Shown here: one piece after another, positions 22,093-33,705 of the stretch
Layout: each line of letters starts with the position of its first letter
Numbering within the stretch: the first letter of the stretch is position 1
Source of the DNA: Larix kaempferi
Lineage: Eukaryota > Streptophyta > Pinopsida > Pinales > Pinaceae
Direction of reading: 5' to 3'
Assembly (NCBI GenBank): GCA_027924585.1
Contig: BSBM01000261.1
Location: 1,783,501 to 1,847,500 of the forward strand
DNA length: 64,000 bases
Program-made: the position numbers and the translations under genes
Notes under the pieces: model-generated
The model's database searches: none
The model's input: only the letters and a program-made list of their open reading frames with translations
Told to the model about the DNA's origin: nothing

Positions 22093-23518
22093 ATGAATTT
22101 AGAGGATCCATACAATATTACCTACCGGAGACAGAAGTTTAGAGATTGTGATAGAAGAGAAGAAGAGTTAGAGGATATAGATTTGGGAGATAAAGAGTAT
22201 CGGTTTGATAGAAATAAAGGCAAAGAAACAATGGCAGATGATGAGAAGACAACTTTTCATAGTCTCATCTCAGCTATCAATGCACTCACCACTGGCCAAA
22301 AAGAAATGGCAAGTGCCATAAAACAGATGACAGAGAAGAATGGACCCCCCCCATAGTCCTTTATTTCCCCATAGTGATAGGGTGTCCACCAGTAGTAGCA
22401 GAGAACACTTGCATACCAACATGCACAACCATCCCCACCTATACAACAGGACCTATCGACCTACCATGCCTCAGTTCTTAGATAGCCCAGCTGCAGTGCC
22501 TCTAGCACAAGTAGAGCCCGAAGAATCTATGACTGCCTATTTGAGAGAGTATAGAGCCTTGGGAGATGACTTCCAGTCAGCCATGTCTTTCACTGACTTC
22601 TGCCATTTTAAAAGTAAGAACAAACCCAGACCTTACCAGAGACCATTCACCTAGAACTATGAGTTACATCGCACTGTAGGGAAACTTACTATCCCTACCT
22701 TTGAGGGTACCTGAGGTGCTCCAACCTGGAATTGGGTACAGAAGTTGGATACATATTTCCAGCTCAACCCCATGCTTGAGACAGATGCCATTAAATTGGC
22801 TACACTACATTTGGACGGGGAGGCCCATGAGTGGTGGTACCACGAATTGGTGACATTGGATCACAATACCATTACTTCCTACTCAGATTTCACACAGAGG
22901 CTCATTGAGCGATTTGATAGGAAGGACCCTGAGGTAAATTTTAGAGAGCTAGCACAACTCAAGCAGATAGGTAGTGCAGATGCATTCATTTCAGAGTTTC
23001 AAAGGGTGGCAGTCATGGTGATGGATATTTCAGAGAGCAGGTTGATTATGCTATTTACAGAGGCTCTCACTGAGCCATTACGTGGATGGGTCAAGTCCTA
23101 TAGACCCACCACCCTAACCGATGCCATTGGTCGGACTAGATATTTGCAGGAGGCAGTACCCAAGAATAGATTTCCTCCCAGAACTAATTTTCCTATCAAA
23201 GAAAAAGAGAAGAAACCCTTCCAGAAAGAGTGGCCCAAGAAAGAATGGATGGATAAAGATACTCGCCAGGATCTCAGAAGAAAAAAGTTATGTTTCACTT
23301 GTCATGACCCATGGGAGCCAGGTAATAGATGTTCAGGGAAGGGAAAGGCCTACTACATAGAGGCCTATTCAGACAGTGGGGAGGATGAGGATTGTCAGGA
23401 GCAGGAGCAGGGAGCGACACCAGAGACAGTTGACGGGGGACAGCCCTCAGGAGGTACTATTGCTACCATGATAGGGGTCCCTAGATTCCACACTCTCCGG
23501 ATCAGGGGTACCGCATAG
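22093..23518 (+). pseudogene. Element F gag
   Basis: The frame starts MNLEDPYNITYRRQKFRD at 22093. A +1 slip in the 8-base C run near 22347 moves it to the frame used by the rest of the element. The capsid core reads WVQKLDTYFQLNPMLETDAI, then ATLHLDGEAHEWWYHEL and FTQRLIERFDRKDPE, the retrotransposon gag family. Near 23290 lies a knuckle, CFTCHDPWEPGNRC; the family has CxxC...GHxC, so the zinc-binding His is replaced by Asn. Stops at 22652, 22712 and 23516 break it. Confidence 0.9.
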
Positions 23519-23980
23519 GGCCATAGAGTGGGAGTACTGGTAGACAGTGGGGCATCCCACAATTTTATTGATGCTGCATGGGTGAAAAGGAAAGGCATTT
23601 AGACTAAGAGTTTTGATGGTTTTTCAGTAGTTGCAGCAGGTCACACCATGGAGTGTAGTTAGCGGATTCCCAAACTTAAGGTAACACTTGGGAATTATAC
23701 AGTGATAGAGACATTCTATGTGGTAGATGTACTTGACATGAATGTTGTACTAGGATTTCAGTGGATTTACTCCATAGGGAAGTATTCCACGAACTACTGG
23801 ACCATGGAGATGGAGTTTATCGGAGCAGAGGGACAGAAGGAAGTATTGAGAGGGATGAACACCTACCCTCCCACCATAGTATCATCACACATGATGGAGG
23901 CAGTACTCCGACAAGGAGATATTGAGTGGGAAGCAGAGTGCTTGGTTACCTTCAGGAAACCACAAGATAAAGCCACATAG
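23519..23980 (+). pseudogene. Element F aspartic protease
   Basis: GVLVDSGASHNFID (about 23531-23572) is the retropepsin active site with DSG intact. It is followed by VDVLDMNVVLGFQWIYSIG, the conserved second part. Stops at 23600, 23660 and 23978, all TAG. It would have cut the Gag-Pol polyprotein. Confidence 0.9.
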
Positions 23981-24970
23981 CATCCAGTAGATATAGAGGC
24001 TTTACTGCAGAAGCACAAAGCAGTATTTGGAGACCTTCTAGCAGGTCGACCTCCCGATAGGGGATTTGAGCATATTATTGAGTTAGAGGAGGGAACTCAA
24101 GTAGTTATCACCACTCCTTATAGACATCCCAAGAGGTACAAAGATGAGATAGAAAGCACAATCAAAGAGCTGCTCAAGCTGGGGTATATCAAACCTAGCT
24201 CCAGTCCATTTGCATCTTCAGTAGTGCTAGTGAAGAAAAAAGATGGAACCTTACGCATGTGCATAGATTACAGGGCTCTCAACAAGAAGACTATCAAAAA
24301 CAGTTATCCAATCCCCAGGATTGATGAGTTGATGGATGAGCTACAGGGGGCAAAGTACTTTTCAAAGATTTATCTCCACTCAGGCTACCATTATATTCGG
24401 GTCAGGGAGAAAGATGTTCCAAAGACCGCTTTCCATTGCCACTACGGACACTATGAGTTTTTAGTGATGCCATTTGGGCTCACTAATGCACCAACCACTT
24501 TCTAGTCTTGCATGAATAATATCTTCAAAGGCTAGTTACGCAAGTATCTTCTGGTATTCTTCGATGACATATTGATATACAGTAAAACTTGGGAAGAGCA
24601 CTTGAAACATATGGATGAGGTACTTGGAATTTTACAGGAGCAGTCATTATATGCCAAGATGTCCAAGTTTGAGTTCGGCATGCAGGAGATGTTGTATTTG
24701 GGGAATGTGATAGGTGCCAACGGGGTACAGGTTAACTTAGAGAAGATTCGAGCCATATTGGATTGGTCCACACCCAAGAATGTGAGAGAACTAAAATGGT
24801 TTTTAGGGCTTTGCACTTACTACAGGAGATATGTCAGTGGGTTTTCACAGATGACAACACCCCTCACTGACCTTACCAAGAAAGGGGCTTTCAGTTGGTT
24901 AGAGACAGCATGGCAAACGTTTGAGAAAATGAAAAAGGTAATGAGTTCATGCCCAGTATTAGCTCTACCA
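23981..24970 (+). pseudogene. Element F reverse transcriptase
   Basis: All blocks of a gypsy RT are present in one frame: [52 protein letters not shown] and FFDDILIYSKTWEEHL (24557-24568 for FFDD), then YLGNVIGANGVQV. The first catalytic aspartate is lost: the conserved KIDLRSGYHQI block reads [11 protein letters not shown], with Tyr at 24371-24373. Two TAG stops (24503, 24533) fall just before the FFDD motif. Confidence 0.93.
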
Positions 24971-25333
24971 GACTTTTCTCAACCCTTTGTGTTAGAGTGT
25001 GATGCCTCAGGAGAGGGAATTGGGGCAGTATTGATGCAGAACAACCACCCTATTGCATTTGAGAGCAGAAAACTCAAAGACTATGAGTGCCACTATTCAA
25101 TAAATGACAAAGAGATGTTAGCCATTCTCCATGCGCTAACCAAGTTTAGGCAGTACTTAGTGGGTGGAAGATTCAAAGTTAAGATAGATCATAACAGTTT
25201 GAAATACTTCCTAGAGCAGAAAGAGTTACACGAGAGGCAACATAAATGGGTCAGCAAAATTCAGGCATATGACTTCGAGATTGAGTACGTTAAGGGAAAG
25301 AACAATGTAGTGGCCGATGCACTTTCTAGATGA
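24971..25333 (+). pseudogene. Element F RNase H
   Basis: [29 protein letters not shown] and KIDHNSLKYFLEQKE carry the catalytic D, E and D. It ends in NNVVADALSR with a TGA replacing the next codon. This part has no internal stop and looks intact as a domain. Confidence 0.9.
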
Positions 25334-26430
25334 ACATCTACTTTATCCCTTATGAGCATCTCATTAGATTGGAGATCTCATCTTTTGGTTGAGTACTCCA
25401 AAGATAAGTTTGCTTGCAAGCTATTGGATGGATAGATTTAGGATGACAGGTACCGGGTTATTGACGACATCATATACTACAAGAATAGAATCTTCTTAGT
25501 TCCAAAGTCTTCCCTCAAGAAGAAGATTTTACGGGCATCGCATGATTCACCATTAGTAGGGCATCAGGGGATTCTCAAGACCTACAGACAGATTAGAGAG
25601 AGGTTCTCATGGAAGGGCCTCAAGAATGATGTGATACAGCATGTGAGAGAGTGCAACTTGTGCCAGCAGAATAAAATAGAGCACACCCACCCGGTCAGTT
25701 TATTACAACCTTTGCCTATTCCTGAGCAGAAGTGGGAGAACATCTCCATGGACTTCATTACAGGTTTGCCCAAGGTTCAGGGTAGAGATTGCTTGTACGT
25801 AGTGGTGGACAGGTTGACCAAGTTCGCTCACTTCTTTTCCATTCCTTCATATTATTCAGCAACACAGGTAGCATAATTATTCTTCAGAGAGGTATTCAGA
25901 CTCCATGGGTTACCCAAGACCATTGTCAGTGATAGAGATAGCAAATTCACGGGAGCCTTTTGGCAAGAGCTCTTCAAATTGGTGGGAACCAAGTTAGCTA
26001 TGAGCATGAGTTATCATCCGCAGAGTGATGGATAGACTGAGATAGTTAACAAGTGGATTGAGGGGTATTTGAGGAATTACGTAGCAGGCCAGCAGAAGAC
26101 ATGGATCAGGTGGCTACACTTAGGTGAGCATTGCTACAATACCACCCATCATATGACCATTGGGATGAATCCTTTCCGAGCCCTATATGGATACGACGCC
26201 CTTACTTTTGAAGTTCTGGTATTTGGTGATAGAAGGGCCCCCAAGGCCAAAGAGTGGATTCAGGAGAGTCAGGACATCCTTAGCATACTCAGTAAGAACA
26301 TATAGACTGCTCAGAATCAACATAAAATATATGTAGAGAGGCACAGGATTGAGCGCAGTTTTGAGGTAGGAGACGTCGTTTATTTACGTCTCCAACCTTA
26401 CCGACATCCATCTCTAAAAAAGAAAGGAGT
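25334..26430 (+). pseudogene. Element F integrase
   Basis: The HHCC finger is complete: HDSPLVGHQGILK and CNLCQQNK. The core shows D in SMDFITGLPK, D in IVSDRDSKF and E in EIVNKWIEGYL, preserving DD35E, with SYHPQSDG between. Stops at 25433, 25439, 25874, 26033 and 26303 break it. The usual GQTE motif reads G-stop-TE. Confidence 0.9.
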
Positions 26431-26823
26431 GGAAAAACTCAAACCTCACTTCTATGGTCCTTACAAGATAATTCGGAAGGTCGGAGAGGTAGCATATGAG
26501 ATAGAACTACCCCTAGAGAGCAAGATTCACAACGTATTTCATGTCTCCAACCTCAAGAAGGTCTCCAACCTCAAGAAGGCAGTTGGTCAGCAGATTGTTA
26601 CATCTTCCGAGTTGCCCCCCGTTGATGACGAGGGGCAATTGATTCTGATTCCTGAGCGCATCCTGGAGGTGCGAGAGCAGAAACTAAGGAACATAATCAT
26701 GAGAGACTACTTGGTTCAGTGGAGAGATTTGCCTATAGAGGAGGCCACTTGGGAGGGAGAAAAGGTATTACAACACCCAGCTTTACAGTTGCTTGAGGAC
26801 AAGCAAATTCGAGCGGGGAGGAC
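26431..26823 (+). pseudogene. Element F integrase C-terminus, chromodomain and polypurine tract
   Basis: KLKPHFYGPYKIIRKVGEVA is the GPY/F module; HNVFHVSNLKK is followed by a short in-frame duplication (VSNLKK twice). The chromodomain is ILIPERILEVREQKLRN..., YLVQWRDLPIEEATWE. That tail defines chromoviruses and directs integration to modified nucleosomes. The purine tract gagcggggaggac (26811-26823) directly precedes the 3' LTR. The frame runs on a few codons into the LTR. Confidence 0.9.
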
Positions 26824-28002
26824 TGTAATGTCCTCGTCAGCTTAGGTACTGAGGACCATCCTGCTAACCTATATGATTCCCCATAGGTTCGAGCAGGCAC
26901 TGACAGTCAGGGGATCAACTGTGGACTTATGCCATATCAGAATATCTAGGGCATAGATATTATATCATCAGTAGGTAGATAGGGGCCACCTGAGCCTAAG
27001 GCCACCTGCATGCATGAAATTTGAGCATTATTTCATGATGCATGCACCTGATTGAGTCTCCAGGCACCTGCATGCAAGTCAACTGCAAATTAGAAGATAA
27101 AGTGACCTGGTTAGGTTTTTGGCAGTTGAATGTTATAAAAGAAAGGTAAAGCAAGTGGAGAAGACATATTATTGATTATTCATTTGTGATTCCGATTTGG
27201 AGAGCTCAACGAGCATAGTTGGGGTTGACTGCATGCACTTAACTAACCGATGTATTTTGGCAGGGAAATCTATCTGCCCTAGTTCATCATTAGGTTGGAT
27301 CATCCAGATTCAACATTGCTTCTGCATCGATTCAGTATCAGGTTCTATTCAGCATTGTGAGTGAGCTATTCAGCAGTTGGGCATTCATCTTCCCTATTTG
27401 GGCGAATTGATCCAAGTCTTTCCTATTCGTATTTCAGCATTCAGTGGGCAGAATTGATGCATGCAGGCTCCATCAGCATCAGAGCACTGGTATTACCCTT
27501 TACCTGGAAGGTTAGCCTCTCATATTGCCTCTTTCATTATTTATCAGCAGTTCCTCCTTTAGGAACACGTCTCCTTCTCTTGGGCGCATTCTGTAGGGAG
27601 AGATCATCACATTTTTGGCTTGGGAGCCTTGTTTCCTCATGCATGCAATCTCCATAGTCTTCAGAAGGGTACTATAACCCTAGACTACCTCTTCAGGGCT
27701 CCATTCAGCCTCTTATTTATTATTGTGGAGCATCTCTAGCTTGGAGGAGGACATCTTCTACCCAGAAACAAGACTTTCCCTAGCTACTTATTGGTTCATC
27801 CTTATTCATGCATGCGGGGACCATCAGCTTCGTCATCAGCTTGGTTAAATACTAGTATGTACATGCATAAACTTCCTCCTACTTTATAGCAGTTCAGTAT
27901 TACCTGGGTATAGTTCTGCATGCATGTAGAGATCAGTCTACATCTTCAGATTTGTTTGAGTTATCAACCTACTAGACAACATAGAAAAAGAAAAACATCA
28001 CA
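26824..28002 (+). repeat. Element F 3' LTR
   Basis: TGTAATGTCC...ACATCACA, 1,179 bp, followed by TSD ttcta. Differs from the 5' LTR mainly by C/T and G/A transitions. Confidence 0.94.
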
Positions 28003-28007
28003 TTCTA

Positions 28008-28226
28008 GTCGTAAATTGTTGTCTCAACTTGATACCTAGAAGGCAAATAACATTGAATTATTAACCATTATGGAACACCAAAGTCATCAAATAGAGAAAA
28101 TGGAAGCAAAATTCAACGTGTTATATGAATCACTTTTAGGTCTTGCTAGGAGCTCTCACTCTCTAGTTTCTTTTCCAAAGAATGACAAAGAGTTCAACAA
28201 ATGCACAAAAACATGGCAACTTTAGA
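28008..28226 (+). pseudogene. Unidentified reading frame, 3' part
   Basis: Continues the frame cut at 20832: SRKLLSQLDT, a TAG, then NNIELLTIMEHQSHQIEKME and SLLGLARSSHSLVSFPKND, ending with TAG at about 28226. The glutamine/glutamate-rich middle suggests a short coiled coil. No family recognised. Two of the three stops in the joined frame sit where CAG would read through, the same decay seen in F. Confidence 0.4.
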
Positions 28227-31029
28227 CACATGTCAAGCAAAAAGCTCTTAGTGGGCATATTTTCTTTTAAGCTTGGGTTTTCAAGATTGTTCTTGTTCTA
28301 GCTCAATTCATTAGGCTATATACCAACATAATTTTTAGCTATGATTCTAATATTATAAGAATTGCTCGATCAATTAGTAGTCGTTTTGAAATTTTAGACA
28401 TTTTTGAAACTATGCTGTAAGACACTACCTTTTTGTTGTGTATTAATTTGTTGTACGACTCCAACACAACTTCTTTTTAATATAAATGATAACAGTTTCA
28501 ATTATTAAAAAAACCACATTTAAAAAGTGAAATATAATGGTTCCTTTAATGCTCCACTTTACATAATTCCAAGTGTTTTACCTTATTTCTTGAGAGGGCT
28601 TCATTTTTGTTCACATGATCGCTTTTATGTGTTTCTATACTATATCCTCCTCTAAATTTTACCTATGCTCTCTCATACCTCCTAATGATTTGACATGTGT
28701 TATACTTTTTGTAGTTATCAAATAAATATTTCTAAGAGCTGAATGGTATTTAGGATCACATCACTTCGACATTTTTCCTCTTTAGTTGGTTAAGTTTTGT
28801 CCTAGCTTTAGGGTCTTCTTGTACACAATGCAAGTAGAATTAGAAGGTGCAATGTGGTCACATTAACATTTCTTCTATTTTATGTAATTCCATTGTCATT
28901 AAACATAGATTTTATTAGCTCGATAGTCTTGTCATGGGTTTGGTTAAATAACCTTTCTTTTTAGAGTTGAGACTTTTATCAATTAAAGTGACTAAAATGG
29001 CATTGCATATTTCAATCAAAATAACATTATTTATTTTAAATTCCTTCATTATTTATTTAATTCATGGGAAACTAAATATGTATATTTATCTTTAATTAAG
29101 TGAAGTCCATCAAATCGATTGTTGAGGAGTGACTTTCCACCCAACCATAAGAATTATTAATGGATTCCATCGCCCAAGCTAGAGCATTATATGACCAAGG
29201 CGATGAAATCTCCTATGGGCTCTAATCTCACCTAACCCAACCCATTTCTCTTATCACAAAGCCAATATTTGCACTACTAAACACTCTAGGCCCACATCCA
29301 ATCATCAATAAAAGATGACACTCTCTTCCACTACCCCACACAACACAAGGAATATCTTCCATTTATTTGTTAAACATCCCCTCAATTGTCTTTTTTCCTT
29401 CCAATGCTCTTCAATACATGTAGGAAGATTGCAACTACTAGTTTTCTTTTGGGAATAACCTAGAAGAGAAAACACTTGGCCCTAATATAGTCTATGAGCA
29501 ACAAGAACAATATTGTAGGTTTACTAGTTTTTGCTTCAGCTATTGTAAGCATTCTATCATTAGTTTTCCTTTAATACTATCCCATTTCCTATCACACTTT
29601 AAAAACCAAATTCTACAAACTCTTACTAGTGACAAGTCCATGGGATTTGCTTACCAATGCAAGCATAAAACTATGGTATCCCACACACTTCTTTGTTACT
29701 AAGAGGAGGAAAATCCATAAAACATGGGAGAGGAACGTTGATCGGAAAGAATGCCTCCTTCCTTCCCCACAAATGAATTAATAGAAAAGGAAATACCTTT
29801 TCTTGCATGAGATCTACTCTTTTCCCAAGGATATGACAACTTTTACTTGGTACACATACAAGTGTCACATATTGATGTGAAAAATTGTAAGGGAGCATGC
29901 GCAAGAAACAATAGTACTTCCAAAATGACAATGTCAAGGTCAAATCACCTTTGAACCCTTTTTCGTTCCCCTATCATGGTATCATAGTCCCCTTGTTGCT
30001 TCCCCAAGCAACCTTTCGACTGGATATTATCTTAATACATTTCATTTTTATACAATTTTTTTACATAAGCATAAGCACACCACGGAAAATATAGCAATCA
30101 CACCACAATCCTAACCCACTACCAAGACTCATACACATTCACTAGTTATGCCTTACCCTTGAGCTCTACATTAGGAATCCATACACACACATTTACATTA
30201 TTTGCACACATGGTCATTTAACTCAACCCACATGGCTTGATTCCCATACATAAATCACATCATACAAATAATACATGATTTAACATATATATTCCAAGGA
30301 TCAAAACATAGTATTACACTGAATACAAAATAATTATTGAATGAGAGTGCACGATTAATGCAGATGATAACACCCACTATTTTTTAAAGTTTCAACTTTC
30401 AAGTGCACAAACCCTTGCAATTACAATTCTTGTATACTAGGTGTCAATACTGTGAATGTTAGATTATGGATCGTATCTATCTTCTACTAATTTATTTTTT
30501 TATATTTTTTATTGTGATTTTTTATTTATAATTTATTTTGTAAGACTTATATATTTATTTTTATATTATTGTGTAAAAACATGAAAAGGAAAATTATTTA
30601 TCTAGAAAAATAAAATTTATATTTTATATTTTAATAAATCTTGCAGTGTTCTCTTCAAAAGTGTATTTTTAGCAAGTGAAAAAAATTGTGGCCAAACAAA
30701 AGTGTAGATACAACACATTATTTACTGAGTTAAATTAAAAATTAATCAAAATATTGTTATCATTGAAAATATAAAATACAATTGTTATGATAATTGTAGA
30801 TTGTCCACCTAAAAAATTAATCAAATTGAATATTTAACATTGGAAATATTGGTGGCCACATAGTTTGTTGATTATCCTTTTATGCAATTCTAAAAATATA
30901 TTGTTAATTAAAAACAATTAACCAATTAAATATGAATACTAGTTGTGTGTGTGTGTGTTTTAATCAATTATAATTAAAAACCTATAGATTTTGCATCATG
31001 AAAAAATAACACTATAATTATCTTTATGT
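28227..31029. other. Intergenic DNA, no gene recognised
   Basis: No conserved protein motif was found on either strand; a 90-codon minus ORF at 29671-29943 has no recognisable family. 30470-30970 is strongly AT-rich, with a (TG)n microsatellite at about 30943-30957. Confidence 0.5.
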
Positions 31030-31230
31030 ATTCATATCAAACTAGAGTTTTGATGCCAAAATAGACTTTAATGCCTGAAGTAAGTTCTAGAAGTTTCAAT
31101 ACCACAAATAACTAATATAGGTATTAGGATTTGCCCCTAAACTGGACTCTACAAGTCCATGACTCCAACGTTCCACTCACAAATTACCAAAACACATGAC
31201 AAATTATATAGTGGTCCATTTCAAATCATA
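31030..31230 (-). repeat. Element E 3' LTR, truncated
   Basis: Matches the start of the right LTR (37110-37312) in direct orientation, for example ctacaagtccatg and the caccactatat region. Homology fades near 31030. Confidence 0.7.
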
Positions 31231-31242
31231 CCTCCCTATTTT

Positions 31243-31987
31243 GGGATGCTTTGGGTCCCCGAAACGTTTTATGAAAGGAGATGAGGAAATATTTTCTCAA
31301 TGTTGTCCCTAGAATACCACTTGGTCTTTCTCGGACTTGTCCTTTTATGCCATCATGTTACAGTTATCGTTGCCCTTGTCTGTTGTTCTAGAATTCTTCT
31401 AGAAAATTGTATCATATGCTAACACTACCTAAGATTATACTTCTAAGTCCAGTATGGTAAGTAATACTTGCCCCTCATTTTACAGATCTATAATGGAAGG
31501 CTCATAGAGTTTCTAATTTTCCACATTCATTAGTGAGTAAATGTGCATGTATGGAGATAGAATGATTCTATATACATATTCACCTACATGTTCCAACACT
31601 TTGAAAGGACCATACCACACGTTGTTATCTTCTTACAAGGGTGTTCCAACCTTTCTTTGTTCAAGTTTAATCAAACTTGGTCTCCTATTTTGAATACCTT
31701 CTCAATTCTATGTTGTCCATGTTAGCACCCTTGTACTTTTCATGTAACTTCTTTAGTATCTCTTATACCTACAAATGGATCCTCCTAATATTTCCAATGA
31801 TTTTTTTAACCTTCAATGCTTCTCATGTGGTGTCTTTCTTCCCTCCCCCATGTTGTCCCTATACAACATGAAGAGGTGAAGATGGTAAATATTGAAAACA
31901 AGTTTCAGAAGGGGACTTATTGGTGGAAGTATGGTCTATTTTAATGTTAAATGAGTGTGGATATAGATCAAATTATGATCCTAGGTT
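31243..31987 (-). pseudogene. Element E integrase C-terminal part
   Basis: Minus strand: HSFNIKIDHTSTNKSPSETC, LPSSPLHVV, VFKIGDQV, NLNKERLEHPCKK, then a LSPYMHIYSLMNVEN block. These are the end of a gypsy integrase core and its C-terminal domain. A KSRTTDKGN... tail, ending in a KWYSR-like region, precedes the polypurine tract. Stops throughout. Confidence 0.8.
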
Positions 31988-31992
31988 CTTGG

Positions 31993-32449
31993 TCTTAGAA
32001 AAATATAAAAAACAGAAAAAACCACAATAACAATAGAACACAAGATTATTTGGAAACCCTATCATGTTTAGGTAAAACCATGGGGAAATGACAGCTTTGA
32101 TATTTTATTGTTACTCAACAAAAAACTTACAATGATTTCTTCTCTTGTGATACAATGTCAGGGGTCACTCCCCTTTTATACAATACATATGAGGGTTCCA
32201 TAGGGAACCAAAATACACTAGAAGGGTCTATAAATTTTCATCTTGGGGGCATTCCCCCCGCATCCACAGGTAAGGGGGGCATGACCGCCCCCCTGCAACA
32301 CCCCTGACACACCTAGTGTGTACAAATATCCCAATAGGATAGTCATGTAGCTCTATACAGGAAAATATCAAAGATATAGATATTGACTTCACCTCCTAAC
32401 AATATACATGAAAATGTCAGAATATGGAGATTGACTTCACCTCTTAACT
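31993..32449 (-). mobile_element. Solo LTR (457 bp) inside element E integrase
   Basis: Flanked by the 5 bp TSD cttgg (31988-31992, 32450-32454). On the minus strand it begins (A)GTTAAGAGGTGAAGTC and ends TTTTTCTAAGA, close to the canonical TGTTA...AACA with both ends mutated. It contains TATAAAAGGGG (minus strand, 32171-32181) and AATAAAA downstream, as in an LTR promoter and poly(A) site. Its first ~40 bp are duplicated in tandem (32361-32400 and 32410-32449). The integrase frame KHPR...DHNLIYI resumes on the far side. The family is probably copia-like by its ends, but this is uncertain. Confidence 0.75.
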
Positions 32450-32454
32450 CTTGG

Positions 32455-33330
32455 ATGCTTTTATTTGTAACCCCTCAAATGTTGAACCAATGTATTTCTC
32501 ACCACTTCTATCTACCCATCCATTTGTGGATGGAAAGATGTAGATATCTTAAACTTGGTGTCCATCTTGTCCTAAAGTGTATCCCAAAAGACAACAATAA
32601 ATCTAGTATCTATGTTTGAAAGAATGCTCCTTGGTATCCGAAAGTGCACTCAAAGTTCAAACCCTTTCAAAGAACATGAGTGTTGCATGTTGTCCCTTGG
32701 TAGTATTTTTACAAGGCACAAGGATATACATCTAACTAAATGTTTCTACTACCACAAGTAGATAATCATCTACTCTCCTAGTTCTTAGCAAACCATCCAT
32801 AAAATCCATGGATATGCTTTCCTATGGCTAGTAGGTATAGGAAAGTGACAATATAAACCTCACTTCCTATTACTAGGTTTGCTAGTACAACAAATTATGA
32901 ATCTTCAAATAAATTGATCTTGATCTTCTTGCATGCTAGGTCGTTACACATACATATGGAAGTTAGTTATTATTTTCTCAACACCAAAACAACCTACAAC
33001 TTTGGAGGTGGAAGGCTCTCTTATAAGTTGCAATCTTTCTCTTTTAGAAACATAAATCTTATCCAACTTGTAGAACAAGTGATCATCATTGAGGATTATA
33101 GTCAACCTTGCTATCATGTTCTTCTTCACAAACATGGTTTTGTAGTTACTAAAATATCTCCTTGAAGTCCTCATATTCTGTGTATTGATATTCATATTTG
33201 TATGCATCATGGGTGAAAGTCTTGATATCTACAAGATTACCCAAAGTTTTTATTTCATATATGGGCGGCCTTGAAAGTAAATCTTCTAAATTACTAGCAA
33301 TTCCCTTCTTATACTTGATGGTAAGATGAA
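32455..33330 (-). pseudogene. Element E integrase N-terminal part
   Basis: Minus strand: FYKLDKIYVSKRERLQLIRE then TSKVVGCFGVEKII, the integrase finger region with both expected His positions changed. Further on, TSFHPQMDG, a stop, and IEVVRNTLVQHLRGYK, the core around the catalytic Glu. Many stops. Confidence 0.8.
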
Positions 33331-33705
33331 ACTATTGTAAAATCCCATCCACTTGTACTTTCTTTATTGTTGAAGCTTACTCTAAGCTTGCAAATATTTT
33401 AGTGGTTGGTGGTTATTATGGATGATGGTATCCTTTCCCATCCGATGGTGCTAATTTAATTCTTAACAACTTGCACTGGAGCATAGAGCTCCTTGTTATA
33501 TGCAGGTTAGTGTGTGATTGTGCCATGAAATAATTCTAAATGATGCATATTGTCTTACCTCCTTGCATCAATATTGTTCCCATAACATATCCACTTGCAT
33601 CTATCTCCATTTCGAAGGGTCTTTGTAAATTAGGAAATACAAGAACTAGTGTTAGACTAACATTTCATTTGATCTATTTTAAGCCTTTTTATTGATTCTT
33701 CTCCA
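33331..33705 (-). pseudogene. Element E RNase H, barely readable
   Basis: Lies between recognisable RT and integrase where RNase H must be. Short pieces of the minus strand fit, but stops and frame changes prevent a domain-level reading. Confidence 0.5.

Larger units (their letters stand above)
20833..28002 (+). mobile_element. Element F: full-length Ty3/gypsy chromovirus
   Basis: A 7,170 bp element with TSD ttcta at 20828-20832 and 28003-28007. It has TG...CA LTRs of 1,204 and 1,179 bp, an exact initiator-Met primer site, a polypurine tract, and the full order gag, protease, RT, RNase H, integrase, chromodomain. The LTRs differ by roughly 5% over the part I compared by hand, plus two small indels, so the insertion is old. 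Inactivated by one frameshift in a C-run (about 22347) and stop codons at 22652, 22712, 23516, 23600, 23660, 23978, 24503, 24533, 25331, 25433, 25439, 25874, 26033 and 26303. Confidence 0.96.

Noticed and set aside
30943-30957. (TG)n run as a regulatory Z-DNA site
   Set aside because: Only about seven dinucleotides in AT-rich intergenic DNA; no gene nearby.
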